Positions 33,868-42,665 of a stretch of 64,000 bases of DNA are shown here, one piece after another (the first letter of the stretch is position 1; each line of letters opens with the position of its first letter). This DNA is from Lysinibacillus fusiformis (GTDB lineage Bacteria > Bacillota > Bacilli > Bacillales_A > Planococcaceae): NCBI RefSeq assembly GCF_003049525.1, contig NZ_PYWL01000015.1, positions 1 to 64,000 of the forward strand. The letters run 5' to 3'. A program made the position numbers and the translations under genes. The notes beneath the pieces were generated by a model. It was given only the letters and a program-made list of their open reading frames with translations, was not told the origin of the DNA and searched no databases.

Positions 33868-34422
33868 TTGTTAACGCGTATAATGATTACAGGCTATAAG
33901 CCACATGAACTTGGTATTTTTAACGATAAACATCCTGGGATTAGTATCATTAAAAAGGCATTGGAAAACCGTCTACGTCTTCTACTTGATGAAGGGCTCG
34001 AATGGGTGATTATTAGCGGCCAACAAGGTGTAGAATCTTGGAGTGCTGAAGTTGTATGGACGCTAAAAAAGGAATTTCCTCATTTAAAATATGCAGTTAT
34101 CACACCCTTTTTAGAACAAGAGAAAAATTGGCAGGACCATAAAAAGGAAAAATATCAAACCATAATTGCCCGAGCAGATTTCGTCACAAGCATTACGAAA
34201 AAACCGTACGAGGCTCCTTGGCAATTTATTGAGAAGGATAAATTTATTATTCAAAATACAGATGGTCTATTATTAATTTATGATGAAGAAAATGAAGGCT
34301 CTCCAAAATATATCAAACGTCTGGCAGAAAAATTTATGGAGTCTCATGACTATTCACTTTTGACAATAAATGCCTATGATTTACAAATTATAGCAGAGGA
34401 AATACAGCAACAAGATTGGTAG
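33868..34422 (+). CDS. ypsA: YpsA-like SLOG family protein (DUF1273)
   Basis: 184 residues, TTG start at 33868 behind AGGGGG. It begins RIMITGYKPHELGIF and has EWVIISGQQGVESWSAEVVW (~45-64) and DGLLLIYDEENEGSPKY (~128-144), the SLOG-type nucleotide-binding pattern of DUF1273. B. subtilis YpsA has been linked to oxidative stress and cell division effects. It stands alone here; the ligand and exact role are not known. Confidence 0.85.
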   Translation: MLTRIMITGYKPHELGIFNDKHPGISIIKKALENRLRLLLDEGLEWVIISGQQGVESWSAEVVWTLKKEFPHLKYAVITPFLEQEKNWQDHKKEKYQTIIARADFVTSITKKPYEAPWQFIEKDKFIIQNTDGLLLIYDEENEGSPKYIKRLAEKFMESHDYSLLTINAYDLQIIAEEIQQQDW

Positions 34423-34522
34423 ATATTAATTGATATAATTTTCCGACAATTATATACTAGTATTATGAATTAGGTTGTCTGTAGCTAACTTTTTGATCAC
34501 ATTTCGAAAGGAGCTGTCACAT

Positions 34523-34837
34523 TTGAAGAAACAAATCGAAGTAATTTTTGAAGCTTCTCCGATAAATATTGCTCATGATACGTATCGCCGAGAGTGTAGC
34601 TATACGCGTGGCATTCATATCGAAGAACAAGAATTTCTAGCCATTTTAAGGACTATGAGTAGGGATTCCCGCTTATATTTTGATTTTCATAACCCTCGTA
34701 AGGAGATTAAAAAAGGAACATATTTAAATGGACACTCCGGTTTAGCCTACAATATTTTTGAGTACTATAAAGAAAACTTTAATATTGAAATTACTGAAAT
34801 AATCAATGGTAAAGATTTTTATGTAAAGATCATATAA
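34523..34837 (+). CDS. Hypothetical protein, 104 residues
   Basis: TTG at 34523 is preferred because AAAGGAG lies about ten bases upstream; an earlier in-frame start at 34475 has none. The product (KKQIEVIFEASPINIAHD...) is soluble and mixed alpha/beta, with no signal or membrane segment. I do not recognise a family. It ends just before a strong terminator and follows the YpsA-like gene by about 100 bases. Confidence 0.55.
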   Translation: MKKQIEVIFEASPINIAHDTYRRECSYTRGIHIEEQEFLAILRTMSRDSRLYFDFHNPRKEIKKGTYLNGHSGLAYNIFEYYKENFNIEITEIINGKDFYVKII

Positions 34838-34841
34838 AAAC

Positions 34842-34878
34842 AACCCCCTTTAAAGTTTCACCTTTAAAGGGGGTTCTT
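34842..34878. terminator. Bidirectional terminator
   Basis: AACCCCCTTTAAAG and CTTTAAAGGGGGTT are exact inverse complements around TTTCAC, flanked by A and T runs. It separates the converging hypothetical and symporter genes. Confidence 0.85.
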
Positions 34879-34883
34879 CTATC

Positions 34884-36278
34884 TTATAGGTCTGCTACTT
34901 GAGCACCTAACTCTTTATTATTATACATTTCAATATCCAATTCTTTCGTAACACGTGCTGTTGTAACACCAGCTGTCATTGAACCACTTACATTTAAAGC
35001 TGTACGTCCCATATCAATTAAAGGCTCAACTGAGATTAATACACCTGCAAGGGCAACTGGTAAATCAAGAGCTGATAATACAAGGATCGCTGCAAATGTT
35101 GCACCACCACCAACACCTGCTACACCAAATGAGCTAACTGCTACTACTGCAATAACTGTAATAATGAACACAGGATCAAGTGGATTAATACCGACTGTAG
35201 GTGCGATCATAATTGCTAGCATGGCAGGATATACACCAGCACAGCCATTTTGACCAATTGATAAACCAAATGAACCTGAGAAATTGGCGATACCTTCAGA
35301 TACCCCAAGACGACCTGTTTGCGTTTTAATATTCATCGGTAAAGTACCCGCACTTGAACGTGAAGTAAAGGCGAATAATAATGTTTCCGCAGACTTTTTC
35401 ACATACGTAATTGGGTTTAATCCGCTTAATGTCAAGATTAACAAGTGTACTAAAAATACAATTATTAAAGCTGCATAAGAGGCAATCACAAACTTACCTA
35501 AATTATAGATGGCACCGAAATCAGATGTTGCTACAGTACGAGCCATAATAGCTAAAATTCCGTACGGTGTTAAACGTAAAATAATTGTTACAACACCCAT
35601 GACAAGGGCATAAATAGCATCTAACCCTTTTTTAATTGTTGCTGCTGTTCCTTCATCTTTACGTGCTACACGTAAATAAGCAAAGCCAAGGAATGCTGAG
35701 AAAATTACGACAGCAATTGTTGAAGTTGAACGAGCTCCTGTTAAATCCAAGAATGGATTGGCTGGGAATAACTCAACAATTTGTGTTGGTAAATCAGGTG
35801 CTGCTAAGCCAGTCGTTTTTTCCTCAAGGTATTGGCCACGTGCTGTCTCCGCTTCACCTTGTAAAATGTGTGTTGCATCTAAATCAAATACTGTTGCAGA
35901 AAGAATACCTACTGCTGCCGAAACAGCTGTCGTACCAATTAAAATAGCTAAAATAAGAGCAGCCATTTTCCCAAAATTTTTACCAATTTTCATTTTTGTA
36001 AAGGCAATGAGAATAGATATAAATACTAATGGCATCGCTACCATTTGTAATAATTTAACATACCCAGTACCTATAATATTGTACCAAGATGTTGTTTTAG
36101 CTAAAACTTCAGAATCAATACCGTAGATAAAATGAAGTCCAAGACCAAGCAAAATCCCTAAACCTAGACCTGCAAAAACACGATTCGAAAACTTGACGTG
36201 TTTTTTATTCATCACATATAAAATTCCAACGAACACAAGCAGAACTGCTACGTTAAGAATGATTTGTAAATTCGACAA
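34884..36278 (-). CDS. tcyP: Cystine:sodium/proton symporter, TcyP-like
   Basis: 464 residues, near the 463 of B. subtilis TcyP. TTG start behind AGGAGGC. It is a dicarboxylate/amino acid:cation symporter (DAACS) with helices throughout, the serine-rich AFTSRSSAGTLPMN (~287-300; re-entrant loop 1) and the GVAGVGGGATFAAILVLSAL (~370-389) and DMGRTALNVSGSMTAG (~413-428) substrate and sodium regions. TcyP imports L-cystine as sulfur source in B. subtilis under CymR control. Here a promoter with a direct repeat in its spacer suggests repressor control. Confidence 0.85.
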   Translation of the reverse strand: MSNLQIILNVAVLLVFVGILYVMNKKHVKFSNRVFAGLGLGILLGLGLHFIYGIDSEVLAKTTSWYNIIGTGYVKLLQMVAMPLVFISILIAFTKMKIGKNFGKMAALILAILIGTTAVSAAVGILSATVFDLDATHILQGEAETARGQYLEEKTTGLAAPDLPTQIVELFPANPFLDLTGARSTSTIAVVIFSAFLGFAYLRVARKDEGTAATIKKGLDAIYALVMGVVTIILRLTPYGILAIMARTVATSDFGAIYNLGKFVIASYAALIIVFLVHLLILTLSGLNPITYVKKSAETLLFAFTSRSSAGTLPMNIKTQTGRLGVSEGIANFSGSFGLSIGQNGCAGVYPAMLAIMIAPTVGINPLDPVFIITVIAVVAVSSFGVAGVGGGATFAAILVLSALDLPVALAGVLISVEPLIDMGRTALNVSGSMTAGVTTARVTKELDIEMYNNKELGAQVADL

Positions 36279-36317
36279 TGGAATGCCTCCTAAGGTGTTT
36301 TATAATAATGTAATCGA

Positions 36318-36346
36318 ATTATATACCTATAATCCCTATAATTCAA
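36318..36346 (-). promoter_or_regulatory. tcyP promoter with direct repeat in the spacer
   Basis: On the minus strand TTGAAT (36346-36341) and TATAAT (36323-36318) are 17 bases apart. The spacer contains two copies of ATTATAGG (plus-strand CCTATAAT at 36326-36333 and 36335-36342) nine bases apart. A sulfur regulator such as CymR is a candidate binder by analogy only. Confidence 0.6.
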
Positions 36347-36432
36347 GTATGTTTTATTAAGATTAATAATTTCATAAAATAAAAACGATTTGTCGCTATT
36401 CATTATGCCCTCAAAACGTAAAACGATCATTT

Positions 36433-36466
36433 TAAAGAGACTTCTTTAAAATATTTTAGTCTCCCA
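36433..36466. terminator. Possible terminator after the GGDEF gene
   Basis: GAGACT (36437-36442) and AGTCTC (36458-36463) enclose an AT-rich, partly self-complementary loop. The T tract is weak. It lies about 105 bases past the GGDEF stop. Confidence 0.35.
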
Positions 36467-36569
36467 TGCTTCAATTGGTGACAACATCATCACTTTAATG
36501 GGTTACGATCCCTGTGATTACAAAATTAATACCCCAAAATACCCCAACATTAACAAAAACATACATCGT

Positions 36570-37520
36570 TTAATGAACGAAGTAGGTTTCTTGTGTATTA
36601 ATCAAATAACAGCTTCCAGTAATTTTTTTACACTGTTTTTTCACGTGTGTCACCGCATTAGATAATTGTTCTACGGAGCCAAAATATTGAAATTTATTCG
36701 TAATAACTGCAACGGATAAAGTAGTGCATGTTAATGGCTCCAGTTTTCCAATTCTATTGGCTACCTGCACATATTCAAGATCCTCTAATTCATAAAAACT
36801 CAAAATATTAGCATCAAAATCATCAATAATTCTTTGGCAAATCGAAGCAGCATCATAATAGGGCAAAATCGCTACAAAGTCATCGCCACCAATATGCCCT
36901 AAAAAATCATCTACCTCACATATATGTCTTTTAAGTATATCTGTTAAATATAGTAGGATTTTATCGCCTTTATTAAAGCCATAGGTGTCATTATAGGATT
37001 TAAAATGATCTAAATCGAAATATATTAAACTATATTGTGGAAGTTTTAAGGCTTCCTCAAGCTTTTCATTGATTAATTTATTACCTGGTAAACTACTTAG
37101 TGGATTCAAAAAGCTAGCAATGGCCACCTGTGTATCGACGAGCTTTAACAGAAGCTCCCTTATACTAACCATTCCATAATATAGGTCTTTTTTAGTGACA
37201 ATCACATCATCATATAAATCCTCCGGAGGTCTAGACATTGCTTGAGTACTAACCTCAGTAATCGGTATATTCCGATCTACAATTAAAGGATTCTCTTTAA
37301 TGATTAATTGATTTTGCCGTCCCATAAATAAATGATAGCCATATTGAGTACCTATTTTTTGATAGAAATGTGTACGTGTAATATGCCCAATAGGTTTTTC
37401 ATCACGAACTACCACAACACTACGTAATGAAGGATTACTCGTAAAAAGTACATCTACTTCTTTATTTTTCACATATTCATCAATACATGGAACCTTTTCA
37501 ATGACTTCCCCAATCTTCAT
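36570..37520 (-). CDS. CBS-like / GGDEF diguanylate cyclase
   Basis: About 316 residues from ATG 37520 (MKIGEVIEKVPC), with AAGGGTGG six bases upstream; a GTG at 37526 is the alternative. Residues ~1-130 resemble a CBS-pair module (SLRSVVVVRDEKPIGHITRTHFYQ; YDDVIVTKKDLYYGMVSIRELL). Residues ~150-316 are a GGDEF domain with active-site loop HIGGDDFVAIL (~205-215), a functional-looking variant. It would make cyclic di-GMP. The gene begins inside the 3' end of the EAL gene (overlap ~23 bases) in another frame. Confidence 0.85.
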   Translation of the reverse strand: MKIGEVIEKVPCIDEYVKNKEVDVLFTSNPSLRSVVVVRDEKPIGHITRTHFYQKIGTQYGYHLFMGRQNQLIIKENPLIVDRNIPITEVSTQAMSRPPEDLYDDVIVTKKDLYYGMVSIRELLLKLVDTQVAIASFLNPLSSLPGNKLINEKLEEALKLPQYSLIYFDLDHFKSYNDTYGFNKGDKILLYLTDILKRHICEVDDFLGHIGGDDFVAILPYYDAASICQRIIDDFDANILSFYELEDLEYVQVANRIGKLEPLTCTTLSVAVITNKFQYFGSVEQLSNAVTHVKKQCKKITGSCYLINTQETYFVH

Positions 37521-38379
37521 GGTCACCCACCCTTATTTTTCCTAAATGTATTTCCTTTGCGGGCTTTCCTATCGCATAACCTTGCGCATAGTGAATACCG
37601 ATACGATGTAGATACTCAAGCTCTTCCTGTCTCTCAATTCCCTCAGCAATAATTTTAGTTTTGGCCTGCTCGGCATATTTCATTAGCAATGTAACAAGCT
37701 GCTGCTGCTCACTAATCTGATCAATACTTTGAATTAATGAACGGTCTAGTTTAATAAATTCTGGCTTTAAATAAATAAGTGTTTTCAAGCTATTGTAGCC
37801 TGAGCCAACATCGTCTACCGCAATACGATAGCCCTGCGATCTATAATGTGATAATACACGTTCAAACTCAACAAAATCTATAACAGCACTACGCTCCGTT
37901 AATTCAAAAACTACTTGTTGTGGCTTAATGCCGAGTTCCTTTAATAATTGTAGCGTTTCCCCACTATGATATTTTTTATCTAATAATACATTCGGATGTA
38001 TATTAAGAAACACTAAAAGGTTTTTATCCATCAAATCATTGTGCATACGTTCCTTGAAACGTTGTAAAGAAAGATTTCTACAAAAACATTCAAATAAAAA
38101 TACACAATCTGTTTGTCCTACAAACTCATAAAACTGGTCGACACTTGTAAACAATTCCGAGGATATTGGACGGTTTAAAGCTTCAAATCCAATTGTTTGT
38201 GCTGTCTGTAAATCCACAATAGGCTGAAAGTATGTATGTAAAGAACCTTGTTGAATAATTTGCTTCAATGCTTTTAAACGTTTCATATATAACGTATTTT
38301 GTTGATGTTGCCCGTATAAATATTTTAATAAAGAAAAAACATTATTCGTTTTTATATTTTGTTCCACAGCTGACTCCAT
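37498..38379 (-). CDS. EAL domain cyclic di-GMP phosphodiesterase
   Basis: 293 residues, ATG behind AGAGGTG. After ~45 residues the EAL domain begins: FQPIVDLQTAQTIGFEALNRP (~52-72, EAL motif), LVFLNIHPNVL (~121), VVFELTERSAV (~156, metal Glu), IAVDDVGSGYNSL (~188, DDxG) and FIKLDRSLI (~209, catalytic Lys) and AEGIE (~241). All key residues appear present, so it should hydrolyse cyclic di-GMP. It overlaps the CBS-GGDEF gene; together they mirror single-chain EAL-CBS-GGDEF proteins. Confidence 0.87.
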   Translation of the reverse strand: MESAVEQNIKTNNVFSLLKYLYGQHQQNTLYMKRLKALKQIIQQGSLHTYFQPIVDLQTAQTIGFEALNRPISSELFTSVDQFYEFVGQTDCVFLFECFCRNLSLQRFKERMHNDLMDKNLLVFLNIHPNVLLDKKYHSGETLQLLKELGIKPQQVVFELTERSAVIDFVEFERVLSHYRSQGYRIAVDDVGSGYNSLKTLIYLKPEFIKLDRSLIQSIDQISEQQQLVTLLMKYAEQAKTKIIAEGIERQEELEYLHRIGIHYAQGYAIGKPAKEIHLGKIRVGDHEDWGSH

Positions 38380-38569
38380 GCTTGCACCTCTTTAATTGGT
38401 TATTATGGTTCATTGTACGCTTCAATTGTAAATAGACTGTGAATCGCATGTAAAAAGAGCAAGCTCTAGCACTAGAATTCAGGGTATCCCTTTCCGAGTA
38501 GTAAGCTTTTATTCATATCTATTAAATAGTTTTAATTTCATAATATTCTTTCTATTTAGAATTATTTAT

Positions 38570-38626
38570 TTGATATAAACTATTGTTAGTGTATGATTGT
38601 AATAATAGGATTATCTTACCTATTAT
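38570..38626 (+). promoter_or_regulatory. Promoter and inverted repeat before the amidase operon
   Basis: TTGATA (38570-38575) and TATGAT (38592-38597) are 16 bases apart. Immediately downstream ATAATAGG (38602-38609) and CCTATTAT (38619-38626) form a perfect eight-base inverted repeat over the expected start of transcription. The PucR-type regulator encoded downstream is a candidate binder. The rest of the 38380-38706 gap shows nothing clear. Confidence 0.5.
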
Positions 38627-38706
38627 AATTATTTGTGATTGACGATATTGGTCTTTATGGGGAAACCTATTTAGATAATAAAACTATTCAAGGGAGGATC
38701 TAGTTA

Positions 38707-38892
38707 ATGAGCTTGTCTATTCAACAATTATTGGAGAACAAAGGAATTACACCGAAACCTGAACACCTTGAACGATTAAAAGTACGCTGGGAAGGTATGC
38801 AGTCACTACGTAACCACCTAGAAGGTATTGCGATTGATGACGCGGATATCGCTGTACGTAGCATTCCTGGAGGTGATCACATTGACAACTGA
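38707..38892 (+). CDS. AtzG-like small amidase partner (DUF4089-like)
   Basis: 61 residues, ATG behind GGGAGGATC. SIQQLLENKGITPKPEHLERLKVRWEGMQSLRN shows a helical pattern like AtzG, the small GatC-like subunit that binds the amidase AtzE in cyanuric acid degradation (quoted in part, ~4-36). Its 3' end overlaps the amidase start by 11 bases and carries the amidase ribosome site GGAGGTGA, so the two are translationally coupled. The match is from pattern memory and is moderate. Confidence 0.6.
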   Translation: MSLSIQQLLENKGITPKPEHLERLKVRWEGMQSLRNHLEGIAIDDADIAVRSIPGGDHIDN

Positions 38893-40300
38893 TTTACATT
38901 TAAAATCTGTTGAAGAGCTGGCACCTTTACTACAATCGAAGGCTTTATCACCTGTGGAACTTACGAAGGCTATTCTAGACTTTGCTGAGGAAAGCCAGCC
39001 TAAAATTAATGCCTATATGGCCTTTTATCGAGAAGAAGCATTGTCTCAAGCAAATGAAATAGAAAAAGAGATTCTCCAAGGGCAATATAAAGGAATGTAT
39101 CACGGAATTCCGATGGCCTTAAAGGATAACTTATATTTTAAAGATAAAATTACAACGATGTCCTCCAAAATTCATAAGGACTTCGTTTCAGATTATGATG
39201 CAACAGTAGTAGAGAAACTTCGTGACGCTGGTGTTATTTTCACTGGAAAATTAAGCATGCATGAATATGCTTGGGGAATTACTAATAATAACCCTCATTA
39301 CGGACCCGTTCGCAACCCTTGGGATTTAGATAAGATTCCAGGTGGTTCTAGTGGTGGCTCTGGTGCCGCTGTTGCGGCAGGTGCAAGTGTCGCCTCACTA
39401 GGAACGGATACAGCAGGCTCGATTCGAATCCCTTCTTCTGCCTGTGGTATCGTTGGCTTAAAGCCTACGCATGGTCGTGTAAGTAAATATGGCTGTTACC
39501 CACTTGCTTGGAGCTTAGACCATATCGGCCCAATGACAAAGACAGTAAAGGATGCAGCAGGCTTGCTGGAAGTCATTTCTGGTTTTGATCATCGAGACCC
39601 TACTTGCATAGATGTACCTACTGACAATTACGTGCAGCAACTTTCAGGTAATAGTAAGGATTTAGTCATCGGCATTAATGAGGACTACTTCTTTAAAGAC
39701 GTAGATGCTGACATAGAAAAGGCTGTTCGAGCGAGCATTCAAAGTTTAGTAGATCAAGGTGCTAAAGTGGAAGTAGTGCGAATTCCATCCTTACAATATG
39801 CAGAATGGGCAGAGCTTGTAACATCCCTTTCAGAGGCAGCAGCTATACACCATTCTGATTTACAAAAGAGACCTCAAGATTTCGGAGACGATATCCGGTT
39901 ATTATTTGAGCTAGGGGAACTGCCTTCTGCAGTTGATTACTTACAGGCACAGCAAGTACGTCTTCAAATTAAGCAGGAGTTTAACGAAATTTTTAATCAA
40001 GTAGATGTGCTTATTACCCCTACTCTACCTGTGGTGGCAAATACCATTGGTGATGATTTCGCTGAGCTAAATGGCAAAAAAGTAGATTTAATTGATAATA
40101 TTATTCGTTTTACAGGTCCAAGTAATTTAACAGGCTTACCTGCCCTTTCCGTTCCTTGCGGCTTTAAAGGAAATTTACCAATAGGTCTTCAAATTATTGG
40201 TCCTGCCTTTAAAGAAGGTCGAATTTTAAATGTTGGGTATGCTATCGAACAAACAAACCCATTAAGAAATAGAAAGCCTAATATTTTTTCTACTATTTAA
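38882..40300 (+). CDS. Amidase signature family hydrolase (AtzE/GatA-like)
   Basis: 472 residues from TTG 38882, which has GGAGGTGA five bases upstream; a longer reading from 38828 lacks a site. The Ser-cisSer-Lys triad is visible: Lys in MALKDNLYF (~75), PGGSSGGSGAAVAAG (~150-164) and GTDTAGSIRIPSSACGIVGLKPT (serine nucleophile, ~170-192, partly quoted). It should hydrolyse an amide. With a small partner protein and a PucR regulator next door, a role in ureide, biuret-like or purine nitrogen catabolism is plausible, not shown. Confidence 0.87.
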   Translation: MTTDLHLKSVEELAPLLQSKALSPVELTKAILDFAEESQPKINAYMAFYREEALSQANEIEKEILQGQYKGMYHGIPMALKDNLYFKDKITTMSSKIHKDFVSDYDATVVEKLRDAGVIFTGKLSMHEYAWGITNNNPHYGPVRNPWDLDKIPGGSSGGSGAAVAAGASVASLGTDTAGSIRIPSSACGIVGLKPTHGRVSKYGCYPLAWSLDHIGPMTKTVKDAAGLLEVISGFDHRDPTCIDVPTDNYVQQLSGNSKDLVIGINEDYFFKDVDADIEKAVRASIQSLVDQGAKVEVVRIPSLQYAEWAELVTSLSEAAAIHHSDLQKRPQDFGDDIRLLFELGELPSAVDYLQAQQVRLQIKQEFNEIFNQVDVLITPTLPVVANTIGDDFAELNGKKVDLIDNIIRFTGPSNLTGLPALSVPCGFKGNLPIGLQIIGPAFKEGRILNVGYAIEQTNPLRNRKPNIFSTI

Positions 40301-40315
40301 TCGATAAATAACGTT

Positions 40316-40348
40316 GAAAAATCTGCTCACCAGGAGCAGATTTTTTTA
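40316..40348 (+). terminator. Terminator after the amidase gene
   Basis: AAAAATCTGCTC and GAGCAGATTTTT pair around a short loop, followed by T residues. Confidence 0.85.
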
Positions 40349-40445
40349 TTGTATGTATAATCTTTTCAAACTAATGTTTTTTTATTAAGACGTACTTTTA
40401 TAATAGAAGATAATAGCTTACTACAAGAAAGGCAATGATCCATTC

Positions 40446-41606
40446 ATGAATGTAGAGAACTTTTTACAATTACCCATTACAAAAGAATTTACCGTTATTG
40501 CTGGTCACAGCGGTTTGCATAAAGCTGTTCACAACGTAGAAATACTCGACTTTGAATTCTCCCCAGATATACATCATGTGCGAGATACAATATTCACTCC
40601 TAACAGTGTTGTGTTAAGTAGCTTATTATTTGCAAAGCAAAAGCCTGAGTATTTATTAAATGCCGTCAAAAGCTTGATCGAGCTTGGAGCAAGTGCCTTA
40701 GCCTATAAGCCTGTTATTTATAAAGATTTACCTAAAGAGGTTTTAACTTATGCGGAAGAACGTAATTTTCCTATCCTTCGATTTGGTGGAGATGAGTTTT
40801 TTGAAAAAATCATTTTAGAAACGATGGCTTATGCTAAAACACAGGATTACTCGTTCTTTTTAGAAACAATTGTACGAAGATTAATGGAGGAGGATCTTGC
40901 AGAGGAGCAGCTGAAGTCGATATTACAGCAAATTGATAGACCCTTTGACAAGTATGTATTTGTCGCTAATCTACGGGGAAGGGGTTTATCTCAAAGTGAT
41001 TGGCAACAGAACTTTTTATCAATGGAGCCTTTATTAAAATCTGGTTTACTTTGTTCCTATAAGCAAAGTCATTTTATAATTATCACTCACCCATCTCAGC
41101 AGTTTCAGGCTGAGAGGTTTATACATGAATGGCTAACATTAAGTGCTATCCCTACCGAAGCATTCACCTTTGGCTATAGCAATTGGTACGACACACAAAC
41201 AGGCATCTCTACTGCTTTACGAGAAGCCTTTTTTGCTAGTGTTTTTGCTGAAATTGATAAGGTACTAAGCTGCCATTATAAGTCCCTTGCATCAGATCGT
41301 TTATTAATAGAGCTGTATCGTAAAAATCCTACATTTGCGATGGATTATGTTACTTCCTTTTTAGCGCCTTTATTCGATGATAAGGCATATCCAGATTTAT
41401 TGGAAACGGCCAAAACCTATATTACAAAAAAAGGAAACATTAAAGAAGTAGCTGTTGACCATTATTGTCATCCCAATACCGTCCGCTATCGTATGGCAAA
41501 AATCCGTCAGTTAGTAGTACCTATAGATAATGACTATGTATTTTATGAGCGTCTAGCTGCAGCCGTTAAATTGTACTTATTACATAGCAAATTGAGTGAT
41601 GAATAA
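40446..41606 (+). CDS. PucR family transcriptional regulator
   Basis: 386 residues. The N-terminal PucR domain (~1-125; FTVIAGHSGLHKAVHNVEILDF) is followed by a GGDEF-like linker region and a C-terminal helix-turn-helix of the PucR type (GNIKEVAVDHYCHPNTVRYRMAKIRQL, ~335-361). In B. subtilis PucR activates purine catabolism genes. It follows the amidase on the same strand after a terminator, so it is probably a local regulator of the amidase operon. Confidence 0.87.
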   Translation: MNVENFLQLPITKEFTVIAGHSGLHKAVHNVEILDFEFSPDIHHVRDTIFTPNSVVLSSLLFAKQKPEYLLNAVKSLIELGASALAYKPVIYKDLPKEVLTYAEERNFPILRFGGDEFFEKIILETMAYAKTQDYSFFLETIVRRLMEEDLAEEQLKSILQQIDRPFDKYVFVANLRGRGLSQSDWQQNFLSMEPLLKSGLLCSYKQSHFIIITHPSQQFQAERFIHEWLTLSAIPTEAFTFGYSNWYDTQTGISTALREAFFASVFAEIDKVLSCHYKSLASDRLLIELYRKNPTFAMDYVTSFLAPLFDDKAYPDLLETAKTYITKKGNIKEVAVDHYCHPNTVRYRMAKIRQLVVPIDNDYVFYERLAAAVKLYLLHSKLSDE

Positions 41607-41711
41607 TCGCTTTGGAATAAGTACAAAAAAACGCCTGAATATTTAGAAATAAAATCAAATTATTTTCTTCTCTCTTATGCTATCCTAATTGAAGTTAGGA
41701 GGAAGAATTTC

Positions 41712-42608
41712 ATGAAAACTTACATAGCGGATGGCATGCTACTCGTTACAGCCATTGTTTGGGGCAGTGGGTTTGTTATAACAGCCATTGCCTTAGAATA
41801 TTTAACGGCTTATCAAGTTATGGCTGGTAGATTTTTATTAGCTTCAATTATATTAACTGTTTTATTTGGTTCCCGATTAAAAAAAGCGTCAAAATCGGTC
41901 ATATGGAAAGGTGCTTTATTAGGTACCATATTGTATATAGCATTTGCTCTTCAAACGGTTGGACTTCAATATACAACACCATCGAAAAATGCCTTTTTAA
42001 CCGCAGTTAATGTCGTTATTGTTCCGTTAATCGCCTATGCGGTTTATAAGCGTCGTATTGATGGGTATGAAATTATTGGGTCCTTAATAGCCATTATTGG
42101 AATTGGCTTTTTATCGTTACAAGGTTCATTGACGATGAATATTGGTGATGCCCTTTCGTTAGCTTGTGCCGTTGCTTTTGCCTTTGATATATTTTGTACA
42201 AATCTTTTTGTTCAAAAGGAAGATGCCATTGCACTAACTATCATTCAATTTCTTACCGCTTCCTTTATAGGTATTCTTGTGGTCATTAGCCAAGGAGAAA
42301 TCCCTACGTCACTAGAAAAAGAAGCTATTTATTCGATTATTTACTTAGGAATTTTTTCAACAACGATTGCTTACCTTTTTCAAAATGTGGCGAATCAATA
42401 TACAACTGCTACAAAGGCTGCGATTATTCTATCAACGGAATCTTTTTTCGGCATGATCTTATCGGTTATCTTCCTGCACGAAATTTTAACGAGCCGTATG
42501 GTTGTAGGAGCTGTTCTTATATTACTCGCCATACTCATTGCAGAGGTCAAACCAGCACATCCTAAAAAGAAGCTTATGAAAACACTCGACAATCAAACGC
42601 CAAAATAG
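41712..42608 (+). CDS. EamA/DMT family permease
   Basis: 298 residues, ATG behind AGGAGGAAG. Ten membrane helices in two EamA repeats (first ~1-135, second ~145-280); YTTPSKNAFLTAVNVVIVPL and YTTATKAAIILSTESFFGMIL are the matching conserved segments of the halves. DMT transporters of this type export metabolites or amino acids, or take up nucleobase-like compounds. The substrate may relate to the amidase pathway but no evidence shows this. Confidence 0.85.
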   Translation: MKTYIADGMLLVTAIVWGSGFVITAIALEYLTAYQVMAGRFLLASIILTVLFGSRLKKASKSVIWKGALLGTILYIAFALQTVGLQYTTPSKNAFLTAVNVVIVPLIAYAVYKRRIDGYEIIGSLIAIIGIGFLSLQGSLTMNIGDALSLACAVAFAFDIFCTNLFVQKEDAIALTIIQFLTASFIGILVVISQGEIPTSLEKEAIYSIIYLGIFSTTIAYLFQNVANQYTTATKAAIILSTESFFGMILSVIFLHEILTSRMVVGAVLILLAILIAEVKPAHPKKKLMKTLDNQTPK

Positions 42609-42638
42609 TTTCAGTCTCTTACTGGAGCTATTTTTTTA
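42604..42638 (+). terminator. Terminator after the EamA gene
   Basis: AATAG.T.CAGT and ACTG.A.CTATT pair with two mismatches around CTCTT, followed by seven T residues. Confidence 0.65.
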
Positions 42639-42665
42639 TGCGACACGCTCAGGAGTAAACGAATG

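Noticed and set aside
36279..36569. SAM or other sulfur riboswitch upstream of tcyP
   Set aside because: No S-box blocks are present and the promoter lies only about 35-60 bases before the start, leaving no room for an aptamer.
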